From: Myrmaecium sp. VS I D KN 1
Taxonomy: Eukaryota > Ascomycota > Dothideomycetes > Valsariales > Valsariaceae
DNA: 64,000 nucleotides
Assembly: GCA_019775845.1 (NCBI GenBank)
Contig: JADQAV010000032.1
Coordinates: 62,001 to 126,000, forward strand
Reading direction: 5' to 3'
A model generated the notes under the pieces. It saw nothing but the letters and a program-made list of their open reading frames with translations, was not told the origin of the DNA and ran no database searches. This document shows, in pieces, positions 42,201 to 53,593 of this stretch. The translations under genes and the position numbers were made by a program. How positions within the stretch are numbered: the stretch's first letter is position 1; each line of letters opens with the position of its first letter.

Positions 42201-42460
42201 GTGGAGTGTCGGCTGCCGGGCGACGGCGCTGCTGCTGCTGCTGTTGTTGGTGCGGAGGGAGCGAGTTTGAGTGGAGAGGTGAAGGTGAAGAGGGGGTGAT
42301 GCGGTGGTTTTTGGGACGGTGTCGGCGGATGCGTGAGGGCGTGCTTCGAAGGTGATCGCGTGCTGCGGCGGGTCGAGCGGCGGAGAGGAGTGGACGTTTC
42401 TTTCTTCGGCCTGGTTGATGCGGGCGGCGAGGCGGCCGCGCGCGGAGAGGATGAAGGCAT
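39272..42460 (-). CDS. Large low-complexity basic protein with SPRK motifs
   Basis: The frame is open for 1062 codons from the ATG at 42460. The N-terminus is rich in S/T-P-R/K motifs (RSTRRSTRSPSK, SPRKSPRKASSPRKK), which often bind DNA or microtubules, followed by a basic stretch around RLKKVWRRV. The middle (about 270-470) is acidic with many Ser/Thr. Segments around RIPPPSALPTPNKIAMRRAD, LLTRTNTKRNKGAA and KGVRWDETLVYF look conserved and globular. The last 300 residues are Ala/Pro/Lys-rich. An in-frame intron is likely at about 41705-41790, because a GCTGAC branch and TTGTAG acceptor lie there with GTGATT or GTGGAC donors in matching phase. Removal would drop about 25-29 residues. The nuclear or chromatin role is inference from composition only; I do not recognise the family. 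Confidence 0.75.
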   Translation of the reverse strand: MPSSSPRAAASPPASTRPKKETSTPLRRSTRRSTRSPSKHALTHPPTPSQKPPHHPLFTFTSPLKLAPSAPTTAAAAAPSPGSRHSTSPRKSPRKASSPRKKSTTQLSWDGSEAAFLAPAQPRPRTRKAWERQPESPRKKDVEGGRRLKKVWRRVGTSHKAAVAAPPELLSLRKEERKGRPAKRMRLMPSLSRDVREEEPTVWATEEEEQDGDGERRSRFPDPRSDSPRGRRRSRRRRFEMKILGLTVYSVVGKRAVTTTMVPVEEEAVRHGMEGVEEMEEDEEVERSHVGDVSYPQLPAEGSAGEETTASAGEASPAVKQHAVVEGDQTSPDHEATGSSLYPTLPAVDAAAEEEEWEDQKDGDTETSVMHGSEDQEHLDSEAAVQQTDSTALEHSSDGSQDHSITDLTLDSAMDSHDPSQGSASGAELEEAFQSASSQETVTDGPEPSTASQTSHTEEDTTTSSITDGLTLPNSFSSQSSNEASTDIEVPQSTAEEPTWHLDDDTAILKEFLNRAAKNKAQKAASIAKRSSLSHRRDSDAVRQALASPRKALGDKDPNSPSSPSLSPVMTDGAADKPPLDLDTTMQLSPPPTGPSETEPGTSAAASEEPPASSSSNSSNNGKKPAAAASRRSTRTKTSRIPPPSALPTPNKIAMRRADGTEPIVLKKTEAQALALLTRTNTKRNKGAAVTLRLLQLAAEGLSTGVPRPKAKGRDGEEDEQVEEKDRTFAEKDPSCATWAVPADGVKGVRWDETLVYFQPTAGKTTTTTADVVAVTAGLGEAAATVSASGIPTPAAVAGKKKEKEKRGGGASSASATPRAKRVKGLGAANGTPGKGLGASTSTSTTPSSLLPTPASASASVSGPTILLPAEVQAERLEAQEKEKEDKKKGRKEATAAAASIPTLALGVKPKGTVRARKAAAAAAKEKETLAAAAGGGESHIPPPPAAAAAAPSAAAGAAPPPAAVEKERKSRLQTPRKVKIPTPTAAAPAAGEGKENKSNPAATVAAAAAAGAVGLKKQKKSGLPPPGSLTGVGAGVGGGVGAAPAPAPAGLPRRRAGLRKM

Positions 42461-43051
42461 AGTCGGCTAGGCCGAGTCGCTTGACTGTTTGCTTGCTTAA
42501 CTCGCACGGAATGTTTTGCTTGCTGCTCGGGTTCGGGGGCTGCTGTCGGTGTCGCTGTCGGTGTCGCTGTCGGTCATATATACGGGGTCAATCAATATGA
42601 AATCTCCGCACAAGAAGAACAAGAAGAAGGAATATATCGCCGCTGGCTCTTCGTTATCCTCGACTCGGTCGGGTGAGCAAATAAGCGGCGGCGTCGTGGC
42701 CTCGAAGGGACGTCTGGTCGGCGGATGGTTGCTCTGTGTTGTACTGGCGGTGGACGTCCGGGCTGGCCGGGGGCCCAAACCAAAACAAAGCCGTTGCGGT
42801 GGGCGCGTCTGCAGGGCATGACAGGACAGGACAAGGGTCCGTTCGTTGTCGTGGTCGACCGTCCCGTCACGGAGATCTCCGTCCCCTCCATCTCGGACAT
42901 TGAGAGCCCTGGAGATTTTCTGGAGAACCTCCAACCATCACCAGACCAGCCCGACTCTATCTGAACGTCCGCCCATCGTCCACCTTTCCGACTCCGCTCA
43001 CTTCTCTCTTCCGCCCCTCCTCCGGCTGATACGACACAGCGATAACCCGCC
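42461..43051. other. Divergent promoter region
   Basis: About 590 bases lie between the start of the large basic-protein gene (minus) and mrp10 (plus), so it must hold both promoters. It has a GTCGGTGTCGCT repeat near 42544-42572. The open frames on the minus strand here are shadows. Confidence 0.6.
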
Positions 43052-43638
43052 ATGGTTCCGAAACCCCCGTCGTCCTCCGCCGCCAGCGGCGCGAAGAAGA
43101 TGGCCGCCCGCCCGCTGCCGCCAGTCCCTAAGCTGCGCGTCCGGCGACCAAACGCATCGCAGTCGAATCCCTGCCTGACGGTCATGTCTTCCGTGCTCAG
43201 TACGTGCCGGACCTCTTCTCTTCCCACTCGCGCTGGGATTCCGGTTGGGAAGTGTGTATCCTGCCACAGGAAATGCATCATCCCGTCAAGACAGAAGATT
43301 ACGCACTCCAGGCGGAGCACCAGAGGGCGCTGGAAGATGGAATTTATCAAGACTAACACCGCCTCGCGCACTACAACAGGTTGCTGGGCCTCCTCCGGCT
43401 ATAACGTGCAAGGCTGCGCCGCGCTCGAAAACCAACTGCGAGCATGTATGGACGCACCGGTACGTTTTCTTCTCCTCTCTCTCGCGCGCCTGGGGAGAGG
43501 CCGGAGCCAGAATGAAACCGTCGCCTCCGCTAACACCTCCGCGTTGTGCAGAAACCCGTCAACACCAAGAAGAACACGATCAACTACCATCTCGCGCGCA
43601 TGTACACGAAGATTATTGGCCCGCATAAGAGGAAGTAG
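43052..43638 (+). CDS. mrp10: Mitochondrial small-subunit ribosomal protein Mrp10 (mS37)
   Basis: Three exons, 43052-43199, 43380-43459 and 43552-43638, give 315 nt and 104 aa. The first junction is phase 1 and restores Ser, giving SCWASSGYNVQGC. The second is phase 0. The C-terminal half is the Mrp10 core with the Cys pattern C51, C62 and C72 (CX10C, CX9C), then KPVNTKKNTINYHLARMYTK and a basic end HKRK. Exon 1 encodes an Ala/Pro/Lys/Arg-rich N-terminus including KLRVRRPNASQSNPCLTVMSS, typical of fungal Mrp10. The protein acts in the small subunit of the mitoribosome and is imported as a CHCH protein. Introns are 180 and 92 nt. Confidence 0.93.
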
Positions 43639-46600
43639 ATGGGGAGTGGCTCGGCGTGGATAGGAACTGTTTGTGGAAGGACGGCAGAGGAATATGGGCT
43701 GTGAGAATTGTCAAGCTCGACAGCTGGAGGAAAGCATCACTAGACGTGAGCTGAGAAAGTCGGCCCGCACGGGGAAGAAGAAGGAGGAGAATGATGAGGG
43801 GGGAGGCGGAGGAGGATAAACCATCAGCATTTCCGGAGTTCTTTTTTTTCCTTTAGATAAAACGGCCTGAGGACCTTGCACCGATCGGAGGGCAATAGGC
43901 AGGCTTGCTTTGGCAATAGGAGTCTTTCTTTTTTTCTTGTCTTTTTCCCCCGCATGTCATGTACGAATGTGTTGTATATGCTTTCAAAGTATCTCGTTGA
44001 CCTCTACGAGAAAAAGGGAGCGGGAGGGATCTCCTCCAACCCCTCCTCCCCAGCGCAGGTGCAGAAAGTAACCACCATAGTACTAAACAACGCCCCATCA
44101 AACACCTCGATCCCCCGGAGCAGCAACCGAGTCCGCTGCTACATCCTCCTGACGAAAACAATATCCCGTCGAGACAGGGAAGTCCGCTTGGATCCAGTCC
44201 GATCCGTTCGGTCACCGGGAGGGAGAAGAGAGAAAGTGAGAGACGGGAGGAGAGAGCACAGCCTCGACAGCGCACGGCATGCTGGCTGAGGACCTAGACA
44301 TGATTATGCTACCTTGGGTACTACTCTGCGTGCAGCGCCGGGTAGGAGAGCTTCCGGGGGATTTCTTACCTTACTACCTTACCTACTGATCTGCCTGGGC
44401 TAAATTACTAGCCTAAGGTAACTACCTACCTTACAGTGTGTGTACATACCATTGGAAGGGGAGGAGTTCCGCAGCCAAACCTCCAAACCCAAGCCGCGAG
44501 CCCGCCGACCCTTTCCTCCCGGCATGTCCGGACACCACGCGCATGGCAGCACACTACAGCTGGAACTATTCCAGCCAGCGGACGGGCGGACAGGCGGAAA
44601 GATGTCCGCATGCCTGCTGTAGAATGGAAGCGCCTCTCCCATCCCCACCCCATGCCTCAGGCCACAACACCCTCCCCGGAAGCTCCAGAAGCCGAGCGAG
44701 CGAGCGAGCCCCACTCCAGCCTCGCCCCGTACCTACCGTACAAGGGAAACCGGAAGCGCGCTGGTGGCTGCCGACGACGAGATAGGAAATCGTATGAGGA
44801 TGGTTATGAAACTTTCTGGTGCGCTTGATTGCGTGGACGACATCCGGGCGGGTGGTTTCTGCGGTGGGTGGTAGATTTTGGGGAGAGGGGGGGGGGGGGG
44901 GGGGGGGGAGGGAAAGGAGTATTACTGTACAAAGATGGGACTTGGGGATGGATGCTTCATGTTTTCTGCTGCTTGCGTATGTACAGTATACCTACTGCGT
45001 ATCTTTGGGGGATCCTGTGGGGGATTCTTTTTTTAAATTAGGAGGGATTATTAAACTCTAGATGGGTCTTGATGTTATTTTCGTGTATACGAGCAGCAGC
45101 AGCTTCGTTGGTTTTCTCCACTGTAGGAGTAGGTATTTGCGTGGAGGTGTTTCATGCGCGGTTGCTTCTTCGCTGTGTGCTTTAAGTTCGAGGGCTTTTG
45201 TCCATGTTCTATATGCCCCTGAGTTCGAGGTATATGATCTAAATAAGTTGATTGAGTAGAATGTACCAACCGTTTCTCTAATCGATTGATTCGACGTACG
45301 GGAGCCTGGAAGCGGTGGAAAGGCTTCTTCAGTAGCAAAACCCCCTTGGGCAGCCAAACCACCATGCCATGCATTTCCATGCACAGGGTCAACACCGGTG
45401 TCAATCCACGGCATCGGGACTTGAGGAAGAAGATCTGAGAAGAGCCTGAGGGGAAAATTCAGGCATGCGTTCAGTTAGGAGAGAACCCAAGGCCCCCTCA
45501 CAGCAGCGGGCAGCTTCGTACGAGGTTTCGTGTGGCGCGGAATGCCAAGGACCAAGTCACGGGCGGACCAAAACGTGCGGAGGGTAGGCGATAGGGTTAC
45601 ATTAACTTCACACACACCATTCTGAAACTCATTATTGGTCGATCACTGCTCGCAAGCGTCTCCGTTTTGGTTGATGAAGGAGTGTAGGTACTGTACCTAA
45701 GGGCAAGGCAGGATTCATCCTGCAAAGGTTGATGCTGACTGACGCCTTGGCGATGGGAAACGCTTATCCGTGCCAGAAGAGGGAGGCAAGCACTGCAGTC
45801 GGTGCGACGGATGTTCGTCTACATCCTACGGAGTATGTACGCGGGTTTCTGCTTGCTTGAGAACCCCTTTCTGTGGGGGGGAATGGAATCTGGATGAAAG
45901 GTCCGCCGGAATATCTGCGATTGGTTGGAGCGGGCATCATGACGGCGTCTCGCACGAGCATCAAGATGACAGTCGAACAAAGCGAACCCGATCGTATTCG
46001 GTTTCTGCCTGAGATCCTCCACAGACCACGTCGTGGACGTGGGGCAGGGCAGGGCAGGTTCTCTCGTCCGGATCTTGGACCGGTCCGGTTTCGACTTCGA
46101 CGGGGGGAACACATCCAATCCACCCACCATGTTTTGAATAGGTACCTAGCGGATCAAGCAAAAAACAGACGCGTACGGTGTGTGGATTGCGTTGTTTGAT
46201 TGCTAGGTGGTGATCCGTTTTGCTGCGGCTAACTTCCATAACCACCCGACCGCTCCAACGCCGCCCACGGCTGTCCCGCCAGGCCGGAGGGAGCTGGAAA
46301 TGAGCGGTGCGGAGGAAGGGGGGGGGGGCCTTGGGAGTGGAGCCGGTCCAGTCGCTGTGAATGGCTGACGCTGACCCGTTCCGGAGCCCGGCTTGGGGCT
46401 TGGGGGGGGTGCACGGGGGGATGGTCGAGTCGGAGGCCCCGACCCTGCCTTGCCTGCCCTTCCCGGCTCGGGTGCGTCCTCACTCCGACCCTCAGCCCTA
46501 GATCTTTCTGCCCGGATCAACACAACACGATGATTCCGGGGGGTGGGAAAGACGGACGATTGCGTCGGAGTCCCTTTTACATATCCTCTTCACAACCCCT

Positions 46601-46909
46601 CCCCATCCTCTCCTTTCTCTACTGCTCCCAACCGCCAAATAAAAGGGATTTGGGCTGTCGCGTCCGGATTCTCTTCCCTGTCCTTCCTTTTCCCTTCCCG
46701 ACTGAAAGTAAACCATACTGGTCAACTTAATTCCTAATAGCTTACCTCTCCGGTCAACACTCGAACGTTCCCCCTTCACTCAGCACCGTCTCTCTCCACT
46801 TGAGTCGACTCTTCTCTTCATTTGACCACGACTCTTACTACTGCTCCTGCTGCCGACAACAATCCCTTAACCCCCCTATCCCGTGGGAGCTCCCTACGCG
46901 ACCCCCACC
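43639..46909. other. Long intergenic region upstream of PDR transporter
   Basis: This 3.3 kb region has only weak frames. It holds TACCTTAC/TACCTA-type repeats (44330-44430), a G22 tract at 44887-44908, GTAGGTACTGTACCTA near 45683, and C/T-rich leader sequence over 46560-46900. The right-hand part is presumably a long, drug-responsive promoter of the ABC transporter (inference). No gene is supported. Confidence 0.5.
44887..44908. repeat. G22 homopolymer tract
   Basis: Twenty-two consecutive G bases flanked by further G-rich sequence. It could form a G-quadruplex and is a site of likely length polymorphism or assembly error. Confidence 0.95.
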
Positions 46910-49900
46910 ATGTCGCTCGTCGGCAACTTCTCCTTCAACAACTACGACCGGTCCGAGGTGACGTCCGGTGCGCCGGTTGCTGGAGGTACAGCACATATTC
47001 GGCGCAACAGCCGCGCTGAAGAAAACACCGCTCACACTACCTCAGAACACGGGAAACTGGAGACGGCGGCGGCGGAGGTGGCGGCGCCCTCGAGCCGGGG
47101 CCAGTCCACATCCAAGTCGGAGGCGGAGAAGGGAACGGACGGCAGCTCCACCACGGATTCGGAAGATGCGCGCCGCAACCAAGAGGTGCATGCGCTCGCC
47201 AGGACCTTCACCTCACAATCGACCTTCTCGGTGGCAGGAAAGAACCCGTTCGAGTACGAGCCAGGTTCGCAGCTCGACCCTAGCTCGGACAACTTCAACG
47301 CCCGTGCCTGGACGAAGGCTCTCGTGCATCTGCAGTCCCGGGATCCGGAAAAGTACCCCATCCGGACCGCGGGCGTGGCTTTCAAGAACCTGAACGTGTA
47401 CGGATTCGGCAACACGACCGATTACCAGAAGGATGTTGCGAACGTCTGGCTCGAGTCTGTCGGTCTTGCCAAGCGGTTGCTCGGACAGGGTCAGCGGAGA
47501 ATTGACATCCTTCAGAATTTTGAGGGACTGGTCGAGGCCGGCGAGATGCTCGTGGTCCTGGGACCTCCTGGATCCGGTTGTACGACCTTCTTGAAGACCA
47601 TCTCGGGAGAAACGCACGGATTCTACGTGGAGAAAGACTCCTACATCAACTACCAAGGTAAGCGGACGAGTCCAGCTTCATTCGTGCCAAATTAACACTC
47701 TCGTAGGTATCAGCGCAGAGAGAATGCACAAGAACTTCCGTGGAGAAGCGGTCTACACTGCCGAAGTCGACGTCCACTTCCCCATGTTGAGTGTCGGCGA
47801 TACTCTGGCCTTTGCCGCGCGTGCTCGTGCGCCCCGCAACATCCCTGGCGGCGTGGATCCATGGACGTATGCCCGGCACATGCGCGACGTTATCATGGCG
47901 ATGTTCGGCATCAGCCACACGATCAACACCCGAGTCGGAAACGACTTCATCCGTGGTGTTTCTGGTGGTGAGCGCAAGCGTGTCACCATTGCCGAGGCCA
48001 CATTGAGCGGCGCTCCTCTTCAATGCTGGGACAACAGTACCCGTGGGTTGGATTCCGCGAACGCCATCGAATTCGTCAAGACACTCCGCATGCAGACCGA
48101 GCTTCAGGGCTCCACCGCCTGTGTAGCCATCTACCAGGCACCCCAGAGCGCTTACGACATCTTCGACAAAGTCGTGGTGTTGTACGAGGGCCGCCAGATC
48201 TACTTCGGCCGTGCCAACGAGGCCAAGCAGTACTTCGTCGATATGGGTTTCGATTGCCCTGACCGTCAGACGACCGCCGATTTCCTCACGTCCATGACGA
48301 GCGCACGCGAGCGTGTGGTGCGTCCAGGCTGGGAGAACAGGGTTCCTCGTACCCCCGATGAGTTCGCGGCCCGCTGGAAGCAGAGCAAGGAACGTGCCGA
48401 GCTTCTCCGCCAAATCGATGAATACGACAAGCGATTCCCGATCGGCGGCGAGGCGTATGAGAGGTTTAAGCAGTCGAGGCGCGCCCAGCAGGCCAAGCGC
48501 CAGCGTGTTATGTCCCCGTTCACTCTCTCATATGGCCAGCAAATCGGCCTCTGTCTCTGGCGCGGTATCCAGCGTCTCAAGGGTGATCCCAGCTTGACCT
48601 TCACCCAGCTCTTCGGTAACTTCATCATGGCTTTGGTCATTGGCAGCGTCTTCTACAACCTCCAGGACAACACGAACAGTTTCTACTACCGTGGCGCCCT
48701 TCTTTTCTTCGCCATCCTCATGAACGCCTTCGGTTCTGCTCTTGAGATCTTGACTCTCTATGCGCAACGTCCGATTGTCGAGAAACATGATCGTTACGCC
48801 TTGTATCATCCATCAGCCGAAGCTTTCGCATCGATGCTCACGGACATGCCATACAAGATCGTCAACTGTTTTACCTTCAACCTCACGCTCTACTTCATGA
48901 CTAACCTCAGACGCGAACCGGGACCCTTTTTCTTCTTCATCCTCGTTTCGTTCTTCCTGACCTTGACGATGTCCATGCTGTTCCGAACCATCGCCTCAGT
49001 CTCGCGCACACTATCTCAAGCTCTTACTCCGGCTGCTATCTTGATCCTAGCCATTGTCATCTATACTGGTTTCACGATCCCGACCAGCTACATGTTGGGC
49101 TGGGCCCGATGGATCAACTACCTGGATCCGGTGTCGTACGGCTTCGAGGCTTTGATGATCAACGAATTCCACGACCGTGACTTCCCATGCTCAAGCATGG
49201 TCCCGTCCGGCGGGGCTTATAACAGCGTGGCCGCATCCAATCGCGTCTGCAGCACTGTCGGATCCACTCCAGGTTCGGATATTGTCTCCGGCGACGCCTA
49301 CATCAACTCCTCGTACTCCTACTACCACGCCCACAAGTGGAGGAACTTTGGCATCATTATCGGATTCATGTTGTTCCTCATGGGCACGTACCTCATCGCT
49401 GCCGAGCTGGTTTCTTCCAAGAAGTCTAAGGGCGAGGTCCTGGTCTTCCGCCGTGGCCACGGACCCGCTGCGTTGAAGAATGCTGCCGACGAGGAGGCTG
49501 GTCGCGCTGGAAAGGAAGTCATCGAAAACGAGAAGGACGCAGATGCCTCGGCTGTCATTCAAGCACAGACTGCTATCTTCCACTGGCAGGATGTCTGCTA
49601 CGACATCAAGATCAAAGGCGAACCGCGCAGGATTCTCGATCACGTCGATGGCTGGGTCAAACCTGGCACGTTGACTGCGCTGATGGGTGTGTCCGGTGCC
49701 GGCAAGACCACGCTTTTGGATGTTCTGGCCACACGTGTTACCATGGGTGTGATCAGCGGTGAAATGCTCGTCGATGGCAAGCCCCGAGACGCTTCCTTCC
49801 AGCGAAAGACCGGTTATGTTCAACAGCAGGATCTTCATTTGCAGACGTCCACCGTCCGTGAGGCTCTCAACTTCAGCGCTCTCCTCCGCCAACCCGCCCA

Positions 49901-51533
49901 CATCCCCCGTGCGGAGAAACTGGCCTACGTTGACGAGGTGATCAAGCTCCTCGACATGGAACCCTATGCCGATGCCGTGGTCGGTGTCCCCGGCGAAGGT
50001 CTCAACGTCGAGCAACGCAAGCGTCTTACTATCGGAGTTGAGCTGGCCGCTAAGCCTCAATTGCTGCTGTTCTTGGACGAGCCTACGTCTGGTCTCGACT
50101 CGCAGACGTCCTGGGCCATTTGCGACCTGATGGAGAAGCTCACGAAGAGTGGTCAAGCGATTCTCTGTACCATCCATCAGCCTTCGGCCATGTTGTTCCA
50201 GCGCTTCGACCGCCTACTCTTCTTGGCAAAGGGCGGTAAGACTGTCTATTTCGGCGATATCGGTCACAACTCCGAGACTCTGATCAACTACTTCGTTCGT
50301 AACGGTGGTAAGCCGTGCCCACCTGAGGCCAACCCGGCCGAATGGATGCTCGAGGTCATCGGAGCGGCTCCGGGCTCCCACAGCGATATCGACTGGCATC
50401 AAGTCTGGCGGAACAGCCCCGAGATCCAGGAAGTGCACCGTGAGCTGGCCCACCTCAAGGAACAGCGTGCTCTGAACCGAACAGCCTCCCACGTCTCCCA
50501 TGTGGACAAGGCCGAGTATCGCGAATTCGCCGCTCCGCTTTACGTCCAGCTTGTGGAAGTGAGCAAGCGTGTCTTCCAGCAATACTGGCGCACTCCGTCT
50601 TTCATCTACGCCAAGGCAGCTCTTTGCATCGGCTGTGGTCTCTTCATCGGTTTCTCCTTCTTCAACGCGACCAACTCCATCCAGGGCCTGCAGAATCAGA
50701 TGTTTGGCATCTTCATGCTGATGACCATCTTCAACCAGCTCGCGCAACAGATCATGCCTCACTTCGTCACCCAGCGCTCCCTGTATGAGGTTCGTGAGCG
50801 ACCCTCGAAGACGTATTCCTGGAAGGTGTTCATGCTCTCCAACATCCTCGTCGAGATCCCCTGGTCCACGCTGATGGCCGTGATCCTCTACTTCTGCTGG
50901 TACTACCCCATCGGCCTGTACCGCAACGCGGAGCCGTCCGGGGCGGTCCACGAGCGCGGCGCCCTCATGTTCCTGCTCATCTGGTCCTTCCTGCTCTTCA
51001 CCTGCACCTTCGCCGACATGGCCATCGCCGCCATCGAGACGGCCGAGACGGGCGGCAACATCGCCAACCTGTGCTTCTCCCTCTGCCTGATCTTCTGCGG
51101 CGTGCTCGCGGGGCCCACCGTGCTGCCGGGCTTCTGGATCTTCATGTACCGCGTCTCGCCCTTCACCTACCTCGTGTCCGCCATGCTGAGCGTCGCCGTC
51201 GCCAACACGGACGTGACGTGCGCCTCGAACGAGCTGCTCCACTTCGACCCCCCCGCGGGCCAGACGTGCAGCCAGTACATGCAGACGTACATCGCGGCCG
51301 CGGGCGGCTACCTCGCCAACCCGAACGCCACGACCGACTGCCAGTTCTGCACCGTCGCGGACACGAACACGTACCTCGCCCAGGTCAACTCGTCGTACGA
51401 GGATGCCTGGCGCAATTTCGGCCTCATGTGGGTGTACATCTTCTTCAACGTGTGCGCGGCCATCTTCCTGTACTGGCTGGTGCGCGTGCCGAAGACGGGG
51501 AAGAAGTGGTGGAAGAAGGAGAAGGAGGAGTAG
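46910..51533 (+). CDS. PDR-type ABC transporter (ABCG, full-size)
   Basis: Two exons, 46910-47657 and 47707-51533, are joined in phase 1 across a 49-nt intron and give 4575 nt and 1524 aa. The order is NBD1-TMD1-NBD2-TMD2, as in Cdr1/Pdr5-type multidrug efflux pumps of the plasma membrane. NBD1 has the fungal degenerate Walker [13 protein letters not shown] (about 218-229, Cys for Lys), signature [10 protein letters not shown] and [16 protein letters not shown]2 has a canonical Walker [10 protein letters not shown] (about 910-918), the degenerate signature [10 protein letters not shown] and Walker [17 protein letters not shown]. Each TMD has about six helices, and the large external loop before the last helix carries Cys and N-glycosylation sites. 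The start [17 protein letters not shown] has a good ATG context (CACCATGTC). The likely role is export of xenobiotics or azoles; the substrates are inferred from the family. Confidence 0.97.
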
Positions 51534-51819
51534 GGGGTAGGGGTAGGGTCTGAAGATCCTTTTTTTCCTTTTTTTTTAGTGATCTGACTCCTTTTTCTCA
51601 TCCATTTCCGCTTTGACTGTTGGTGGATTCTCTGTTTCTGATTCCCTCTCCTCGTGGGCGGTTTCTACCTCTTCTCGTTTCATTTCCATCATTATTCATT
51701 CATCTCCCACCGCGTTTCCATCTGTAGAAATCAAAAGCGGCGGCTTCTTGTATCAACAATTCTTCTCTCCCCACTTATCTTTCCCCCTCCGCTGTAGATG
51801 TTTAATCATCCCTCTTTCC

Positions 51820-51850
<31 letters not shown>

Positions 51851-53360
51851 TATGGTGGGATATGTGTAGATGGAGATGTGGCCTTTTTTCGTTTTGCTTT
51901 TCCACTTTTTTGGGTAGATTGGGCAGAATAAGAGATATATACTTTTTTATTGAATATCTATTCACAATACGTAGAGCATACGATTGGTTTTCAGGATTAA
52001 TGTATCGACGTTGCTTTTCTCCCCCTATTATACGTTGCTAAGAGTGAAGAAAGAAATATGTCCTCCTCCTCGTCTTCATGCTGGACATCGGGGGTACCAC
52101 GAGCTGAGCGGAGCAGAGGCGACAGCGTCAATCGTCGTCGTCGGAAAGGGCCGAACGAAACTTCATCATTGTCGTCGTCGTCCTCCTCTTTCTCTTCCTT
52201 AACTGGCCTGTTATACCCACTTAATTATTGTACATATTCTCTATAAATAAGTATAGCGAGTATGTATCTACATAAATGACAGTAAATGCTATACTATCGC
52301 ATTTATCGAGCTCGTCGTCATCCTTTATTCTCTTCATTGTCTTTATTATTCACTTCACGTCGTCATCGACCCTGATCAGTTGATCGGAAGTTCTAGGCCT
52401 CGGCGTTCTCGGTTCGGGTCGGTGGGGGTGGAAGGACTCAAGGGCGGGCACCTCTGGCTCGGAGGGAATCGGAGAGCGGCCGGCCGGCGGGATGGGACCA
52501 CCACCAACCACCAACCACCAACCACCACTGCCTCGAACTTCCTTACCCCAGATCCCTAAAGGCCCGATGTGCGGATAGGTAGATTATTCCTTTCCATGCC
52601 AGTGCCAGTGCTACGGCCCACCGTCCACGTCCTCGTCTCCACCTCCACTTTCTTCTTCACCCTCTTTCTTCTTTCTCCTCTTTCTTCTTCCTCCTACACC
52701 GTCCTCCTACTTACATCCTTCGCTACTCTTCTCTACTCTCCCATCCTCTCACTCACCGATCCACTCTTCAGACAGCCGATATTCCTCCTCACGCGACCTC
52801 AACCTCGGCAGTCCGACGCTCACACGAACACCTTATCCTTCCTCGCTCCATTGCGCCAAAGAAAAAGGCGACGGGCCCCGTCCATACCCGTTTACCGCAC
52901 GCTCATCCGCTGCTGTAATATATCTCCCCACGAACCTGTACGATTGCTTGTCCATTGCGCATTAGAGAGCCGCCCGCAATAAACGGACAAACGAATTGCA
53001 AACCGCCGCCTGGAGAACATTGTACGAGCGGGCGATAAAGGCGGTCGAAGAAGGAGGGATTGTTGGAATCAATTGCTTGCCATCATTACTATTTGTCTAC
53101 GATTTGGACATTCGATACGCATCAAACGCATTTCACGACCGAGCGTGCGTGTCTCGGAAGAAGGAAAGAAAGGCACGATAAGCCTTGCTGAAGAAAAAAG
53201 AACCTGTCGTTCTGTATATTGTGTTCCCCACTACGTAATCCCTCCCTGTTACTGCTACGGCCGACTGCAGCGGACAATATAAGTGTCCCAGCACACACAC
53301 CTCGCGAGATTACTCGCTACGACCACAACGACGACGACACCCCAAACCACCGCACCCACC
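51534..53360. other. Intergenic between PDR and Nramp genes
   Basis: 1.8 kb. It starts with the T-rich 3' UTR of the PDR gene, including a T28 tract at 51820-51847. It continues with C/T-rich sequence (52600-52800) that is probably the Nramp promoter and leader. No gene is supported. Confidence 0.5.
51820..51847. repeat. T28 homopolymer tract
   Basis: A run of twenty-eight T lies about 290 bases after the PDR stop codon, in a generally T-rich 3' region. Length is probably polymorphic. Confidence 0.95.
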
Positions 53361-53560
53361 ATGAACTGCCCCTCGCGCGTGGACCCAGAGGTGCTCGCGC
53401 ACGGCGACTGGAACCAGAACCCGCCCGCGCTGGCGGCCGACCTGACGACGCGCAGCGACCTGGGCGGCGTCATCAGCAACGCGCGCCGACGGCGCGATCA
53501 CCGGCTCACGGAGGAAGAGCGGGAGGCGGAGGGTGTCGGGGTTGCGGAGATGGTGCGACA

Positions 53561-53593
<33 letters not shown>

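Noticed and set aside
42592-43371. 259-codon minus-strand frame across the mrp10 start
   Set aside because: It overlaps mrp10 exon 1 and the divergent promoter. The plus strand encodes a clear three-exon Mrp10.
47561-47600. Cys instead of Lys in the Walker A of the first NBD of the ABC transporter
   Set aside because: This is the normal state in fungal PDR transporters and not a defect.
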